From assembly GCA_001599715.1 (NCBI GenBank), contig BCHU01000008.1:1054001-1118000 (forward strand): a stretch of DNA of 64,000 nt, read 5' to 3'. Positions 40,639 through 54,497 of this stretch are shown here, in pieces. Under the pieces are notes generated by a model. The model worked only from the letters and a program-made list of their open reading frames with translations. It searched no databases and was not told the DNA's origin. The position numbers and the translations under genes were made by a program. Positions within the stretch are counted from its first letter, which is position 1. Each line of letters opens with the position of its first letter. This DNA comes from Phaeotremella fagi. Lineage: Eukaryota; Basidiomycota; Tremellomycetes; Tremellales; Phaeotremellaceae.

Positions 40639-43600
40639 CTATTGACCCATATTCAACTGATTCACCTCCGGGAGCCACATCTTCATCTGAGTTTCCCAAT
40701 CAACCTCTTGAATTCCTCCTTCGAAAACATTCTGACTGGTTTGTGTAGGGTTACCAGATATCGCTTGTGACGACAACATGGAATCGCCATTCGGATTCGA
40801 ATCACTGTTGTTGAAACCACTGCTGTTTAAGCTTGTGGGATCGAAAATAAAGTCGGTATAAAGAGAATCGTTGTTGTTATCTGGAACTCCGAAACTAGGA
40901 TCCGACGAAGTGTATCCGCTACTGGTACCAGAGAAATCAAAATTAGGCTGTTCAGCTAAGGCGGTGGAAGTGACAACGTTTCCGGTAGGGTTATCGAGGT
41001 TGGGATTGGTTTGCTGCAGTTCCGGTTGCTGCAATAACGCTTGGAAGATACGTTGAACATCTCGAGGATTCAAGGGTTTGGATATATCGATGAGATCAGG
41101 ATTCGTAGGTGGTGATGGCGGTTTGATGTTGATACGATCGGCAATGAGTTGCCCAACGTTGTTGGATTGCGAAAAGTTGGCTGGGATATTGTGAGGCTGA
41201 TCTTGCGAAGGTATGTACGATGACATGTCAAAACCGAAATTGCTTCCTTCTACCTGAGAAGTTCCAGAAAACCAGTCCACATTTCCTAACGCATTTTGGA
41301 CATTCGTGGAGGCAGTACTATCCGTTTGCGTATCTAAGAAATCCAAGTTGATTGTTTGAGAGTTGTCAATTCCGGAAAAAGGTTGCACGCTGAAAGCAGT
41401 AGTGCTGTCGGAGTTGAACGTCGTCTCTGGCGGAGGGATGAAATTCTGCAGCGATTGATACTCCAGTGGAGATTGGAATAATTGAGCGTAATTGAACGCT
41501 TGTTCGGTTGTCAGTCTCAAGGAAGGATTCGTTTGGTTTTCTCTTGAATCTCCAAAGCTTGATGTTTGTGTAGATGGATCTGTACCATTCACACTCGCCG
41601 TGAAATCTTCCATGTTACGACTACCTGACGCGATCTGATTGATGAAAGCCATGAGATCGTCATTTGACTCTGTTTGTTCTAACAAGAAATTATTGACATT
41701 CTGTAAATAGTCTGGATCTGATACAGTGTGAGGAGGTGGAAGACTGGGTACAGCTACTGACCGATGAGTAGGAGGAGTATTGGGGTGGAGTAATTCTGTT
41801 GATTTGTGGACTGAAATCGCTGATGGGCGTGGACTTGGCGCTCTTGAATTGGAAGCAGATGTTGAAGAACTGGTAGAACGTAATATTGGTGGAATACCTT
41901 TGCCATTGTGACCGGTCGATTGAGAACGACTCGAGCCAGATCCAGATGCAGCTTTGGGTAAGATGGGTCTGGGATGAGGATGATGAGGAAGAGTGTGTAA
42001 AGCAAGAGCTTTACTTGTCGATTTTCCTGCAGAAGCTGATCTTTGTAAAGAAGACGCTTGATTCGTGACTGAAATTCGACGAGCAGCAGCTGATGCAGGA
42101 GGATGCGAAGAGCTGGGCTTCGAGAGTGATCCTGTTCGACGTACGGCAGTGTTCTGATTTGGTGTTGGTGTCGACGAACCGGTTGAGGGACCAGAGAGTT
42201 GCAAATCAGTCAGCATCATCTGCTCTAGACTGAGACCCATGACTGGTGAAACCGTCTGTGTCGATACACTGATGGACTCGTTTCCTTTGTCAGGGTTGGT
42301 ACAACACGAGGAAGGAGCTCCAACCTCTTGGGATCTTGAATTATTCATACTTGATTCGGGGTTAGGTTGAAGGTCTGACTGTGTATTCTGAATAATGGAA
42401 GTAGAGGAAAAGACTCCATCTGAGCTTGTGCTTGTTGGATTCGTAATTTCACTCGTCGAAGCTGTGTTGGTAGTGGTACCGCAACAGGATACTTTCTCGG
42501 AACCAGCCTCCTGAGGTGTCACTTTCATGTTCATATCTCCATCCTCATCGCAAGCACAACGAACGCAGCACCCGCAGCACTCTTTCTGGCAAGTGCACTC
42601 TCCAGGAGCACACTGACAACGTCCGTTGCAACATTCCAAAGGAATGAGTTGTATCAAACCTAAACTCATTGCCGCCTGGTCACTGACCTTGTGAGAAGGG
42701 GGCAGAACTCTAGTATCGGTTGGATCCAATTCGTTGACGCCTAGGTGACGAGGTGGATTACTGGGCACGTTGGCAGCGGCGATTGCGATAAGCTGCTCGA
42801 CTGACGTCACCCCAGATGGGAATGACAGCTGTTCAGTGCAGTTGAAACAGGACCGACAATTCTCACCACACTCTGCGTGTTCCAGATTTCGTCCTTTGGG
42901 ATGAGTTGCACAACCAGGACACTCGCAATCGTCACCACATGTGCAAGCACCTATAGTTGCGTCTTCCGCCGTTGGGAAAGTAAGTGGAAGGTCCACGTCC
43001 ATCTCCAAGGGTTCAATCTTGACACCACCGTTTTGCGCCATAGCATCGAACGCTTGTATACCAGGAAGACCGAGAGCCGATCGAGGAATCTCTGTAGCAA
43101 CTGTACCATCTTCCTTGAATACCGCTCCCAGGAATGTGTTCATATCCGCCAAAGGTCTGATCCTAGGGGGTTTAACGAATGGGTCGACTTGCTTTGGTAC
43201 CTCTTTGCGCATATGTTTAGGAGTGTTGTGGCCGGTAGAATAAGGAGAATACAATTTGGTTTTGTGAACGTGAGGTGAGGTGTGCGCTGGGTGATGCATG
43301 TTTGAGGGTGAAAGATATGGCGTGGAGTCTAACCACGAAGGATGAGCGATGGAAGCAGAGGCAGGAGATGGGGACACGATAGAAGTCTCTGTTGCCGTAG
43401 TCGAGGTCGTAGCTTTTGTTTGAAACATCTCGATCAGGCTATCGGTGACTTGAGATACCACAGGTGTATGACGACCAGTTGCCGGATCTGAAATGAGTGG
43501 AGATTGAGATCTGAATTCCTTCTTGGGACGACAACATTTGCAGATACCACCACTGTTGCATTGACAAGGGTTGAGCAAATTTCGCAATTGCCTTTCTGGA

Positions 43601-44070
43601 TGTTTGGGACCATCATTCCCAAGTATAGCAAGGGCGTCGGCAGCCGCAGCCATTTCATGCACATCTCGTAGACCATTGGGAAAAGTAGGATTGGAACCAG
43701 GAACACCTTTTCGAGTCTCCAACTCGATCTCTTGTGAATTCAGTTCCAAAATTGGGGTACTGGATCCACTGGCAGGAGGTGTGGGTTTCTTGATGGTGAT
43801 TGGAGGTTTTGATTCGTTCAATAAGCCACAAGAACACTGTCCGAAAGAACATCAGTATGCGGTAAAACCACACAGTTCCATTGAGATCAAACTAACCTTA
43901 GAATGAACGCTATCACTCTTCCGTTTTTCCTTGCAATGCTGGCACTGTGTTGTTGGACGACCTTTCTTTTTAATCTCGAATAAAGGTCGATCTGTATGAA
44001 CACATGCTGATACTCGATGACCTTTGATGCATGTCGCGCAAGCATATTTGCGATCATTGATGAACACCAT
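40639..44070 (-). CDS. CUF1: Copper-fist transcription factor, Cuf1-type
   Basis: Copper-responsive nuclear regulator; in Cryptococcus Cuf1 governs both copper uptake and copper detoxification genes. Two exons (complement), 43897-44070 and 40639-43836, give 1123 aa. The copper fist covers residues 1 to about 63: YACATCIKGHRVSACVHTDR, the minor-groove KKKGRP motif, QCQHCKEKRK and, across the intron, HSKCSCG. Three more Cys-rich clusters follow: CQCNSGGICKCC, CTCGDDCECPGC with CGENCRSCFNC, and CCNGRCQCAPGECTCQ with CCGCCVRCACDED; these could bind Cu(I). The C-terminal half is Ser/Pro- then Asn/Gln/Ser-rich, as in activation domains. The large size is in line with basidiomycete Cuf1 rather than short yeast Ace1 or Mac1. 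Confidence 0.95.
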
Positions 44071-44738
44071 TATACTGAATCGAATTAGAAGAGACTGTTG
44101 AACAAGTTTGAAGAGTGAGATATGATGGCGACCTGAAACACAGCTAGTGCATAAGATGGACTTACTTTGTCTACAAGGGAGTCGATTGGGAGGGGTCCAG
44201 AGAGGAAGTCGAAAAGTGAAATCAAAACACACGCGAGACGTAACTCTGTGTTATTGTATGTAATCGACCATCGATAAACCAGTTGCTTTTATTGGTGGAA
44301 AACAAAAAGTGAAGATATAATAGGTTTAACAGAAAGGAATCGGAGGAATTAAGGATTGTGGATGAGAATTCTGGGAGGCGACAGACGGGTTGAGATGGTT
44401 TATTGTTAATAAGAAGTAGTGATGTTTGCTGTATGCCAGTGATAGTGATAAAAGTAGTGTATTGATAATCAGATAATGCAAGATAATACTTGAAGAGAAT
44501 ATAAGATAGATTGAGATTGAGTTGAGACTGATATCGATATTCAAGTTGTTCAGTTGTTCAGTCAGTCGAGGAAAGGAGGTTGCTAAGACCAAAAGCGTGA
44601 AAAATTCAGGCACAGCGATCCTTTACCATGTATCACCGTTGTGGCTCTGGTGCACGATTATTATAGTACCAGGACGAGTAAGTACATCCCCATCGCAATC
44701 ATACAACATCATATCATCTCATTACATTTCATGATCAT
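44071..44738. other. Intergenic: CUF1 upstream region
   Basis: 668 bp upstream of CUF1. Minus-strand GTAAGT at 44163-44168 could be the donor of a 5' UTR intron. No protein-coding frame with support was found. Confidence 0.45.
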
Positions 44739-45972
44739 TCACATAACGTTAATTATAATCCCAAGTCCAGCTTGATCCAATGTCTCTTCTAACCTGTCAC
44801 ATATTCTTGTAATCTCATTCATCGTTATCTGCGATTTCCATTCATCTTCTCCGTCAGTCGTCATAAGTCTAGCTCGTAAAGCTTTACATGCCTCCACCGA
44901 ACCTAGCAATAATTGTTCATATCTAGACTTGGAAACGGTGATGTTTATTGAGGATCGAAGCATTGATGAGTCTTTATCAGTTTTGTTGACCACCAGATCG
45001 TAAATATCAATGTTATTCTGTCTCCAAAGACTTTTTGGAGCTACCAGTCTATAGAGTTCGTCATCGTCGTTCTTAGGGATATCCAGAATGCCTAGATAAA
45101 TTAATAGGGGAGTAGGTAGAGCTAGTGGACTTGATTCTGAAATGAGATCGAGAGATGGGATAGGTAGATCAATAGTTGTCGTTGACGTTAGAACCGCCAG
45201 GTCCTGTAAAAGTCGTAAAGGGGCTGAATCTAGCACTAGCATTGGATCAGTTCCATCTGAAAGTAAATCTACTCCTAATTACTCACGAACAGATGGGGAG
45301 TGGGGATACTGATCAGTGAGACGAGGGTCAAGTTGTACGATCTAAATTGATCGTCAATACAGATCGGTCATATGGACTCACGTTCTCAACAACCTGCTTT
45401 ATTCTACTATAAGGATCGCCAATATCACTCAATCCCTTTAGCAGGTTTTCAATATCTTGACCTATACACTCTCCACTCAAACGAGTCCCAACACGGCTGA
45501 ATAGGTCAACGAGATCCTTAGACAGCTGCGCGCCAGCATCCCATCGTTCTCCAACTGTAATTCCAGCCATACTTTCGTGAGCTCTTTCTCGCATGACCGT
45601 GATACCAAAGAATTCCGAAATTCTCGCTTCGTCTAACGCATTGGACTTCCAAGCGTTGGTGGAGAGTAGATTTCCATTTCGCCAATCGGTATCCGAACCC
45701 AGGTATAACCCGAGACATCCTCTGATTGCGATGTCTTTAGGTGAAGTCGAAGATTCACTGACAAAGTAAAGTCCATGAGAAGGATTTGAGAGTATGTTAT
45801 AGGTCAAATGTATCGTAACTATCAAATTTAATTGATGAATGAAGGACGGAAACGATAACGGAAGATTGATTGGTAAATGAGTTGAAGGTGTGGCTTCTCG
45901 TATAGAAGGTGTCAACGATTTTACGAACTCATCGATAGCAACTGGGGAGAGGCCGATTGCTGGTTCTGTCAT
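44739..45972 (-). CDS. Unknown 387-aa protein
   Basis: Three exons (complement), 45382-45972, 45287-45341 and 44739-45256, join with canonical sites in one frame, so it is a genuine gene. I do not recognise the family. Visible stretches are LSFPSFIHQLNLIVTIHL near residue 50, GCLGLYLGSDTDWRNGN near 95, then ARISEFFGITVMRERAHES, GERWDAGAQLSKDLVDLF, and a second half with DPMLVLDSAPLRLLQDLA, LIYLGILDIPKNDDDELY and a helical C-terminus. There is no signal peptide, clear membrane segment or metal motif. The composition (mixed helical, many Leu) suggests a soluble globular protein. Confidence 0.75.
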
Positions 45973-46189
45973 TGAATTTGATCTTGTCGCTACTATGTTG
46001 TTGAGAATACCTAAATGAACTGTTCGAACTGAACTGAATGAACAACAGTAATATTTGCGGAGTAGAACTGTAACTCCGGATTGATTATCAATTAATAAAA
46101 TACAGACATTGTGTTGTGAGTCGTATCTACTTAATGCACTATAGTTACAACATTCAGGTTTCTTCCCATGCCATGTTCAATGATATCTT

Positions 46190-46746
46190 CTACGACTTCC
46201 CTCCTTCTTTAGCCCATTGTTCAGGTGTCCATGTTTTCTGAAGTCATTTTATCAAACGAGCTGTATTTGTGATAGTGATTCTGAGACTTACTTGAGAAAA
46301 GGCATGTAGTTGAGCGATTTCGTCTGACAAGATTTGATTTACTAAATGAAAGAAGAAAAATGAATTAATCTCTTGCCATGAAAATAAGATGAATCCTATG
46401 AGAGAATCTTACCAATCTTATGCCTTGCCAGTGTCATTTTCTTGGCGAAAGCTGGAGAGACAACAACGATAGCAAACGAAGAGCCACAATTTCCCGAGGT
46501 ATCAACGATTTCCTTAATTCAAAAAGTCAATATGGATGCAAGTAAGAGTCAGAATTGTACTGAGGAAAGTGGATGTGATCATGAATGACAGACAGCCAGA
46601 CATGATGACGATGTAGTGTGGAATGAAATGAGAAGCAGATATGAACTAACAAAGTGATCAACTTGAATAGCAGCTCGCAGTTTGATTTCTATCTGCTGAT
46701 CTATTGGAATAGAATGTTGAGGTGTGAGTGTATCATCTTGACTCAT
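46190..46746 (-). CDS. BOL2: BolA-like protein, cytosolic BOLA2/Fra2 type
   Basis: Small Fe-S partner of monothiol glutaredoxins; in yeast Fra2/Bol2 relays iron status to Aft1. Four exons (complement), 46651-46746, 46413-46512, 46292-46341 and 46190-46237, give 97 aa. The BolA fold is clear: LRAAIQVDHFEIVDTSGNCG (with the BOLA2-type Cys in GNCGSSF), VVVSPAFAKKM, the invariant ARHKIVNQIL with ligand His, and HAFSQKTWTPEQW. There is no mitochondrial presequence, which points to the cytosolic form. Its gene is head to head with ARF1, only 280 bp apart. Confidence 0.94.
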
Positions 46747-47026
46747 AACTATATGGTGTGTATGGGTATGGGTAAGGCTATGATAACGACAATGAGAATG
46801 AGGATGACTGACTTACTTAATACTCTACTTGTACGCAGCTCAAGTGCCACAGGGTCGCGTGTACGGAAATATAAATCGGTGTTACGTGTGAATTAGAATG
46901 GTCGTCGCGGGGGTGCGCTGGCGGTGGTTGATACTCATACTCTGTACTAGTACTATCTATTCTTACTATCCTTATATCTTCTTACTTTCAAAACTCATCT
47001 CTTCATTCTCATCTAATCTATACATA
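46747..47026. promoter_or_regulatory. Shared divergent promoter BOL2 / ARF1
   Basis: 280 bp separate the two start codons, so both promoters must fit in it or overlap. CT-rich sequence precedes the ARF1 start. Confidence 0.6.
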
Positions 47027-47994
<968 letters not shown>

Positions 47995-50900
47995 ATCTCC
48001 CCTTGATTCTACATAGCTATTTTTCTTCCTTCCTTCCCCGTTTTATTCTTTTCTTTCTCTTCTTTCCCTTCCTCTTCAGGCAAATGTCTCGCTGGTGAAT
48101 TTTCCTAGTCCTTTTCAATTCCCGTCTTCTCCATCGTGTATTTTGGCAATCACACTCCAATTTACACTGGTTAATAAAACGAAATGCAAGATTTGGAATT
48201 TAAACTGGGCAATGTCTCGTCCTTGAAATTTGTAGAGCGGATCCTACTGCCCATCACTGTGCTCTTCCAAGGCGTCGATGAGGTTATATTCTTTCCCCTC
48301 CACATGCTACGTTCTGCCAACATCCTTACGTAGAATACACATCCTTACGTGGGATATGCGAGGGGTGCGACAGTTTCGATTTCTCCAGCTGGTTGACAAT
48401 TAAGTAAAAAAGGTCTTCAGTCTTGAGATTGGCCGACGAGAAAGAGCCCGCTTACAGGTACGATTTCTCTCCGATAGTGATATCCTTTCGTCTGCAGTCC
48501 ACCGTCCTACATTCGTCATTCTTAGGAGACGAGACTCGTGATTTCCGATACCCAACCAGAAATCGCAATCCAGGGAATCCACGCCCTTGTCACTCAATTT
48601 GACTGGGTAGTGTCAAAGATATCATTCATGACAAGGATATAATCTATTCCAAACTGCAGATCCCCATGAGTACGAGATTTGGTCCGCCTTCAGCGGAGTC
48701 AGAAAAGCTATCTTACATATAGTAGCCGAGTTTCACCTCCTTTTCCTGAAAATGTGACAAATGAAGATACACTACATCTGCTTGACCAATGACACTCTGC
48801 TTCTCCTCGTTTCATTCTCCGGCGTTCCAGTGCCAGCGATTATTTCAAACAAACAAAATCGAGTCGATAGATAATTCTTGCAGTGAGATATCAGGAAGCA
48901 TTTGAGTTTTTCAGGCAACTCTAGTCGTATCTGACTGAGCTACCGCAATGTGGCCTGGACGTTTTAAAAAAAACAATTTTTATTCATCCCATTGTTGGGT
49001 TGGGTTTACCAAAGAATTCTCAGGAGGAGGAGTCGGACAACATATACTTCCACTTTATTCAAAGTCGCTGGAAAGTTTTGTATATCAAGAGAGAAATGAA
49101 CCCCGTCAATCTCATTGCTTCTTCATGCACAGCTTGAGTTTATCGAGGCTCTTCGCAGCTCCAGATGCTCTTCCCGAGTTTCAACACGATGCTTCTGAGT
49201 TTCTGTACTCGTATACTGCAAGTACCGCTGCCTACTTACAGTATTTGCAGTAGACTATACAAGCATGGGGTACTGTACTAGTACTTGTTCAAGTACTCTA
49301 CAGTAGTTTGGTCCATTGTACATGTATCGGGATTTCCAACTGCATCAAGCACTTGTGATAACTCTAAGACTTCAGCACTTGATAGAACGTATCAACACTC
49401 ACAACGCCAAGTCATGAGAAGGCTACTGGTAAAAGCACCGACCATCAGGACAGGCGACTCCTCCTATACTGTATGTGGAAATGGGAAGCTGGTTCATTAT
49501 CTTTTAGACTCTCTTCTCCTGCAAAACTCACTGCCACGTCAAGAAGACGGTGTCCTTCCAGCAATCATTGTTGTCAATCGCCATCGATTATAGGAAAGAA
49601 CCAGCTGCTGGAATGTATCTTATGGATGTTTCCCGTTCGTCGACAAAATTGGTCTGATTCTTTTTCTGACATCTGACAGGGAGAAATGATACAACATGTA
49701 CCGTTCCGTCTCCTTCTCCGAGCAGGTGATTCAGAGGCATTTATAAGTCACCTGGAGATACAGTAGATAGATACAAAACTTGAACCACATTTTGAACAGT
49801 TTTACCGACTTGCTGCTTTGGCTATTTGCTTCTGCAGCTGTCGTGACTTCCTTCATGTCCGAAAACGTCAGAACACCCGCGAGCATACTTATTTATATCC
49901 AAGTATTGAACCACGACTCAGATATAGTGTCGTTAATTCCTTATTCGCCTTCCTCATTTTATTTCGTGTTGTTATATACCTCTATCAATGGCTTTATTTT
50001 GATCTCTTATGCTCTGTGCAAGCGGGAAATCAATATAGCATTCGAAGCATCCATTGATAACAGGCGACTCAGCTGAAAAGTGGCAGTGCCTTAGAGTCTC
50101 ACATTGCAACGAATCAAATGGAAATTTATTTTTGGAGCTTCAAATCCAGGCATTTGCTGTCTTAATCGAACTCCAAACGATAATAGATGTCAACAGAATA
50201 TGAACCACTCTAGACGGAAAGAGATTCCCTTAAACGTTCGTGGGATAGCTCATCTCTCCAATTCACTAGAGAATCCATTCCGCACCATATTTGCCCTACG
50301 GTACCTCTTTCTTAGAATTTCAAGTTGAGCTCGATCTTCTATTCCAACACCTTTCTGACCTTTTGCAAGACTCCATGTTCTTACATCATATTTCTTGACA
50401 AACACATCAAATATTGGGAGACGTACGGTGAATGACTCCTTGTTCCCGGAGGGGCAGTAACACAGACGTAATGCCTGTAATGCCCAAGCCATGTTCGTCC
50501 CGGGATAAATGGGAAGGGCAAGTCTTCGCGATTTTGCATGATTCATAGGTAGAACGAAAAACTTAGAATACAGGGAACAACTGTATAAATTACTTGAAAC
50601 TCTGCGGTATCTATGGTTTGAAAATTGCACCACTCACTTACCTTGTCCCAGAGTACCACATACATTGCTCCCCTTTGCAATCGGCCATTCGTTTTCCACG
50701 CTTACATCAAAATACGTCATCTTCCCTTTTCTTTGATTTGACGATGTTAGTTGTAAATCTTGAGCTAGAAGTACAATCCATTACAGTTATCGCCAAAAAA
50801 AACCTAACGGGGGATATAATTGACTCGTGTTAATCTCAAGAAACGTAAAGTACAGTTCATGAACGACGGTCATGATGGCTAGAGCGATGTTTGGTGAAAA

Positions 50901-51600
50901 GTTGAAACCTGACGGGTGTGTTAGAATGTCTTCTCAGATCGTCGGTGGTAAGAAATAAAGAGAAACTGCTATGAGCCTTGAACTCCAAAATGACGTTCCC
51001 AGCTGCATCGGACGAATAATGGTCAGTAGCGCAAGAGATGGGTATTTTATCGATCAAACGCATGCTCTCCCGGGAAAGAGGGCATTAGGTGCTTCTAGCA
51101 TATGATTGACCTGGAGATTGCTTAAAACAAGATTGAGATGCGTAGGATGTACAATCATCTTGTTACCCTTTGTTGGGGACGCTGATCCAACCCACATAAC
51201 TTTATAGAAGGGGTCTCATACACGCGAGCCTTTGGAAGCTCTACATGGAAGTGTCCACGGCATTGGTAATGACATATTTAAGGCGAATTATACCACTCTG
51301 TTAACGCTACCGCTGACGGTATTTAATATTAATAACATCCCCGTAAGTATCACCAGCGTTCGGGTGCTGAACTTGCACATTCCTATTTACATTACTGTTG
51401 AAGGTATTTTCCGGAACTCACTTCCACCTATTGTACACCTGTGAATAAGTAGATTCTCTTTGTATTTGTCTGGTTTCTTGAGTCATGTCATCCAAATTAT
51501 CCAAGCTAAATCAAACAAATTGAGATCGAAAGATTGCAAGCGCAACAATCTGCAACGCAGAATTGATCAGCTGTCGTTGACTGAATACTATTGTGGAATG
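47995..51600. other. 3.6-kb gene-free interval
   Basis: Downstream of the ARF1 3' UTR only short open frames occur. The longest (minus 50250-50633, 127 codons) shows no family resemblance or splice context. No tRNA B-box or transposase motif was found. Two hairpin-forming palindromes lie at 49214-49304. Confidence 0.45.
49214..49304. repeat. Two adjacent hairpin-forming inverted repeats
   Basis: TACTGCAA (49214-49221) pairs with TTGCAGTA (49245-49252). A second, better hairpin spans 49271-49304: TACTGTA and AGTACTTG, a TT loop, then CAAGTACT and TACAGTA, with only a small internal bulge. GTAC and TACTGTA words recur through the interval. Confidence 0.6.
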
Positions 51601-52039
51601 ATTAATTCCAGCGTCTGACGACTGATTGTGATGGTATCTTTCTCCTTTTTTTTGGACTGAAAATTGAACCAATTATACACAGTATGGCACAACTACATTG
51701 TCGCCAAATGATGCTTTAGCTTAATATATTACTTTTAACCCACCCAAAGAAGTGATTGAGTCTCAAAGAGCAGTGATAGCGAGCAGAGAAATGTGATTCC
51801 AGATTTCCAGGAGAAGCTGGACCATCTAATCTTCGTAGAAACGCCCATTTCAGATAGACGTGTTCAGGAATCGGAATGTTGAGGATAATACGCGATGCCT
51901 CATCGAAATCACATTTTCGCCTTACGGTCTGTTGTCATGAACCGCTTTAGAATTGCTTAGTAATCATCCAGTTAAAGATTAGTAGTACATATTGTGGCAA
52001 AAGTACAATAGGCATCTGCTCAATAGGCATATACTCATG

Positions 52040-52285
52040 CTCGTTTGACAAGGTATAAGAAGCGGATTTTATTCATCTTTATCTCTTTCTTCTTCTTTAA
52101 CTTTGAATCCCACAAATAGAAGGTCTGAACCCTTCACTTCTTTAATCCTCCCCTTTTTGTTCATAGTTCCTTCCCCCTCTATCCTCAATACTTTTACTTA
52201 TACTATCTTTATTACTTGTTAACTTTGCCACCCACTTCAAGTCCGTGTCCTATCCTCACTACGGCAAGTCAGTGACCAACCCTTT
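52040..52285 (+). repeat. LTR-like repeat, copy A
   Basis: Part of an LTR-like repeat. Its core GGTCTGAACCCTTC (52122-52135), preceded by a pyrimidine tract and TTTAACTTTG and followed by GTTCATAG, recurs inverted near 54756-54769 and again direct near 55396-55408. It ends near CAAGTCAGTGACCAA. It lies upstream of the copia-type internal remnant, as a 5' LTR would. Exact borders cannot be set by eye. Confidence 0.6.
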
Positions 52286-52639
52286 CCGCCACACCTACCT
52301 ACTCGCCAGCATCACATCGGTTTTGAGTAAAAGGAAGGTTCTTCACCAATTAATTCGACTCTATCTTATGACTTGATGATTGCTGCGACAATCAACGAAT
52401 TTATGTATCATATTACAACCATTCTCGTTTTCAAACCTTTCATACAGAAATTGAACGCGATTCGTATTGCAGCGCTAATGAATACTGCCCAGATTGGGCG
52501 ATGTCTTCATACACACTGCCTCTTGCTAAAAGTTTATATGATGTTATTCAGTAACAGCCATTCGAATCTTTTCAGAAGCTATCAAAGAACCTAAACAATC
52601 TAGAGAAGCGTTTTACTATTATTTTTGTTCTATCACTTT

Positions 52640-54228
52640 CATCACAAGTTCAATCAAATGAATCTCTCAGCTACTGCTAGGAACGCTTAAATCATCTGAT
52701 CTTTAATCTTATTACAAACACAGTGCTATTTACAGACGGTGCTAGACAAGCGGTCTTACTACAGCAAAATATGTGGATAAATGGCAGTGGTGAAACTGAG
52801 GACCCAGTTCCTCATAGCTCGAATCAACGCAGCTCTTGCTCAAATCTGGTATTGAAAATCTATCAGATCGGATACAATGACGCTTGCATCACCAGAAGCT
52901 TTCAATACAGTCAGTCAATCTCCTTAGTGAAAGCGAAGTCAAGTATCTAGTGTTATTGAGTCAGAGTAGACTCCAAAAAGCTTTGGTAACGCTGATGGAG
53001 AAGCTTTGCAAGCTAAGTCCAGCAAACTCTCGAAACTCAAATTTCAATATGCATCATAGAATCACTACAAAAAAACAATAACAATGACATTAAACAACGT
53101 CCCTCTCCTACAAGTCAATCTACTACTGATGGTTTTATTAAACAAATCGAATTAAAAACACTTGAAAAATTGTTTGAAATCTTTCCAACAACAATTTAAA
53201 TCTCGCCAATGACACTCAATTCTCTACTGGTCACGATACTAGTGATGAATTTTTAATGCAGGAGTTGGTGACAAAATACACATCAATAAACAAACAGTTT
53301 GATTCAGGTGCTTTTCTCCCACACCATGGTAAAGGTACTTTTATATTAAGTGTCCAAAACATACTTGACTTTGAAATAAAAGTTGGTCATAACGGAATTT
53401 CTCCTTCCAACAACGCTGGAACGCTTATATTGAGCGGAGTGATCACTTATTTGTCCCTGATATATCCAACAGTTTGATTTCAGTCAGATAGATATACTCC
53501 TGGCAAATGGGAATTCTCCCCCAACACCATTTTTTTTAAGAATCATGAGGAAACAAAAAACACCAATAATTTATATCAAAACAAAGCAAGTGACATATTT
53601 TCTGCTCTTTTTACTGTCCTTCAAGCTTCCCTCTTAAGGATTGGCATATGGACTTTGGTCACTAAAGCATCCATGATGTCATAAAATTGAGAAGAGCTAT
53701 TAGAATAAACGCTTTCAGATAGAGAATCAAAAGGTTGTCAGTGTCAATCATGCATTTTAGGTAAAGCAAAACGTTTGACTGCCCCACGTTGTATGGCAAG
53801 GCCACAAAATACTCTGGAAGTGGTGCATATTGATATCTGTGGACTAGCAACAACATCATCCATGAATGGACCTGAAATTCCTTGCTTCTCAAGATAATCT
53901 ACCTATCTTTCTTGAAATCTTAATTGGATGCGTATAAAGCCATGGTTGAATGTATCAACTTAGCTGAAAAGCAGCTAAATAACAAAACCAAACAAGATTG
54001 AAGTCCATTCATGGAAGAGTAGAGCTTGTACATTGGACTGTTTGGAGCGATAAAGGTTTTAAAATAAATGTTGGGCGGAAGTGGAAAACTAGACCAATTA
54101 TAACAGAAATCTATTCCCCTGTGGTTCACATTACTGAAGATTCCTATAGTCATTGCTTTTGATCTTACTGTCATGCTGCTAGGGAGTATTGTCACTGACT
54201 TGCTGGTTGGGTTGGGACTTGAGGTGGA
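52640..54228 (+). mobile_element. Decayed Ty1/copia internal region (gag to pre-integrase)
   Basis: Plus-strand remnant of a copia retrotransposon with many stops and frameshifts. The clearest part is 53734-53880: a CQCQSCILGKAKRL zinc-type motif followed by LEVVHIDICGLATTSSMNG, the junction of the GAG-pre-integrase and integrase domains. A protease-like stretch (FDSGAF, then GKGTF) lies near 53295-53345. Upstream frames (52723-53080) may be gag. Reverse transcriptase is absent before the next LTR, so the copy is internally deleted. A purine-rich tract ending at about 54233 precedes a TGATAACA that looks like a 3' LTR start. Confidence 0.7.
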
Positions 54229-54347
54229 TGGATGATAACAGAATTCATTGAAAGTAACACTGCAATGATAATAATTATAGTCATTTATATTCAGTTAATA
54301 AGACTTGCCACTCAGTATATCCTTCCATAGTCACATCTATTATTATA
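54229..54347 (+). repeat. Left arm of perfect 119-bp inverted repeat
   Basis: These 119 bases are the exact reverse complement of 54498-54616, across the N gap. The arm begins TGGATGATAACAG, looks like the 5' part of a copia LTR, and ends at the first N. Confidence 0.95.
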
Positions 54348-54497
54348 NNNNNNNNNNNNNNNNNNNNNNNNNNNNNNNNNNNNNNNNNNNNNNNNNNNNN
54401 NNNNNNNNNNNNNNNNNNNNNNNNNNNNNNNNNNNNNNNNNNNNNNNNNNNNNNNNNNNNNNNNNNNNNNNNNNNNNNNNNNNNNNNNNNNNNNNNN
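54348..54497. other. Assembly gap (150 N)
   Basis: 150 undetermined bases sit exactly at the centre of a perfect inverted repeat, so the true loop sequence and its length are unknown. Confidence 0.99.

Noticed and set aside
42877..43278. 133-codon plus-strand frame within CUF1
   Set aside because: It is antisense to the Cys-rich part of the CUF1 exon, which is a single 3.2-kb open exon with clear motifs.
50250..50633. 127-codon minus-strand open frame
   Set aside because: It is the longest frame in the gene-free interval but has no recognised motif, no splice-consistent neighbours and an overlapping plus-strand frame; chance is sufficient.
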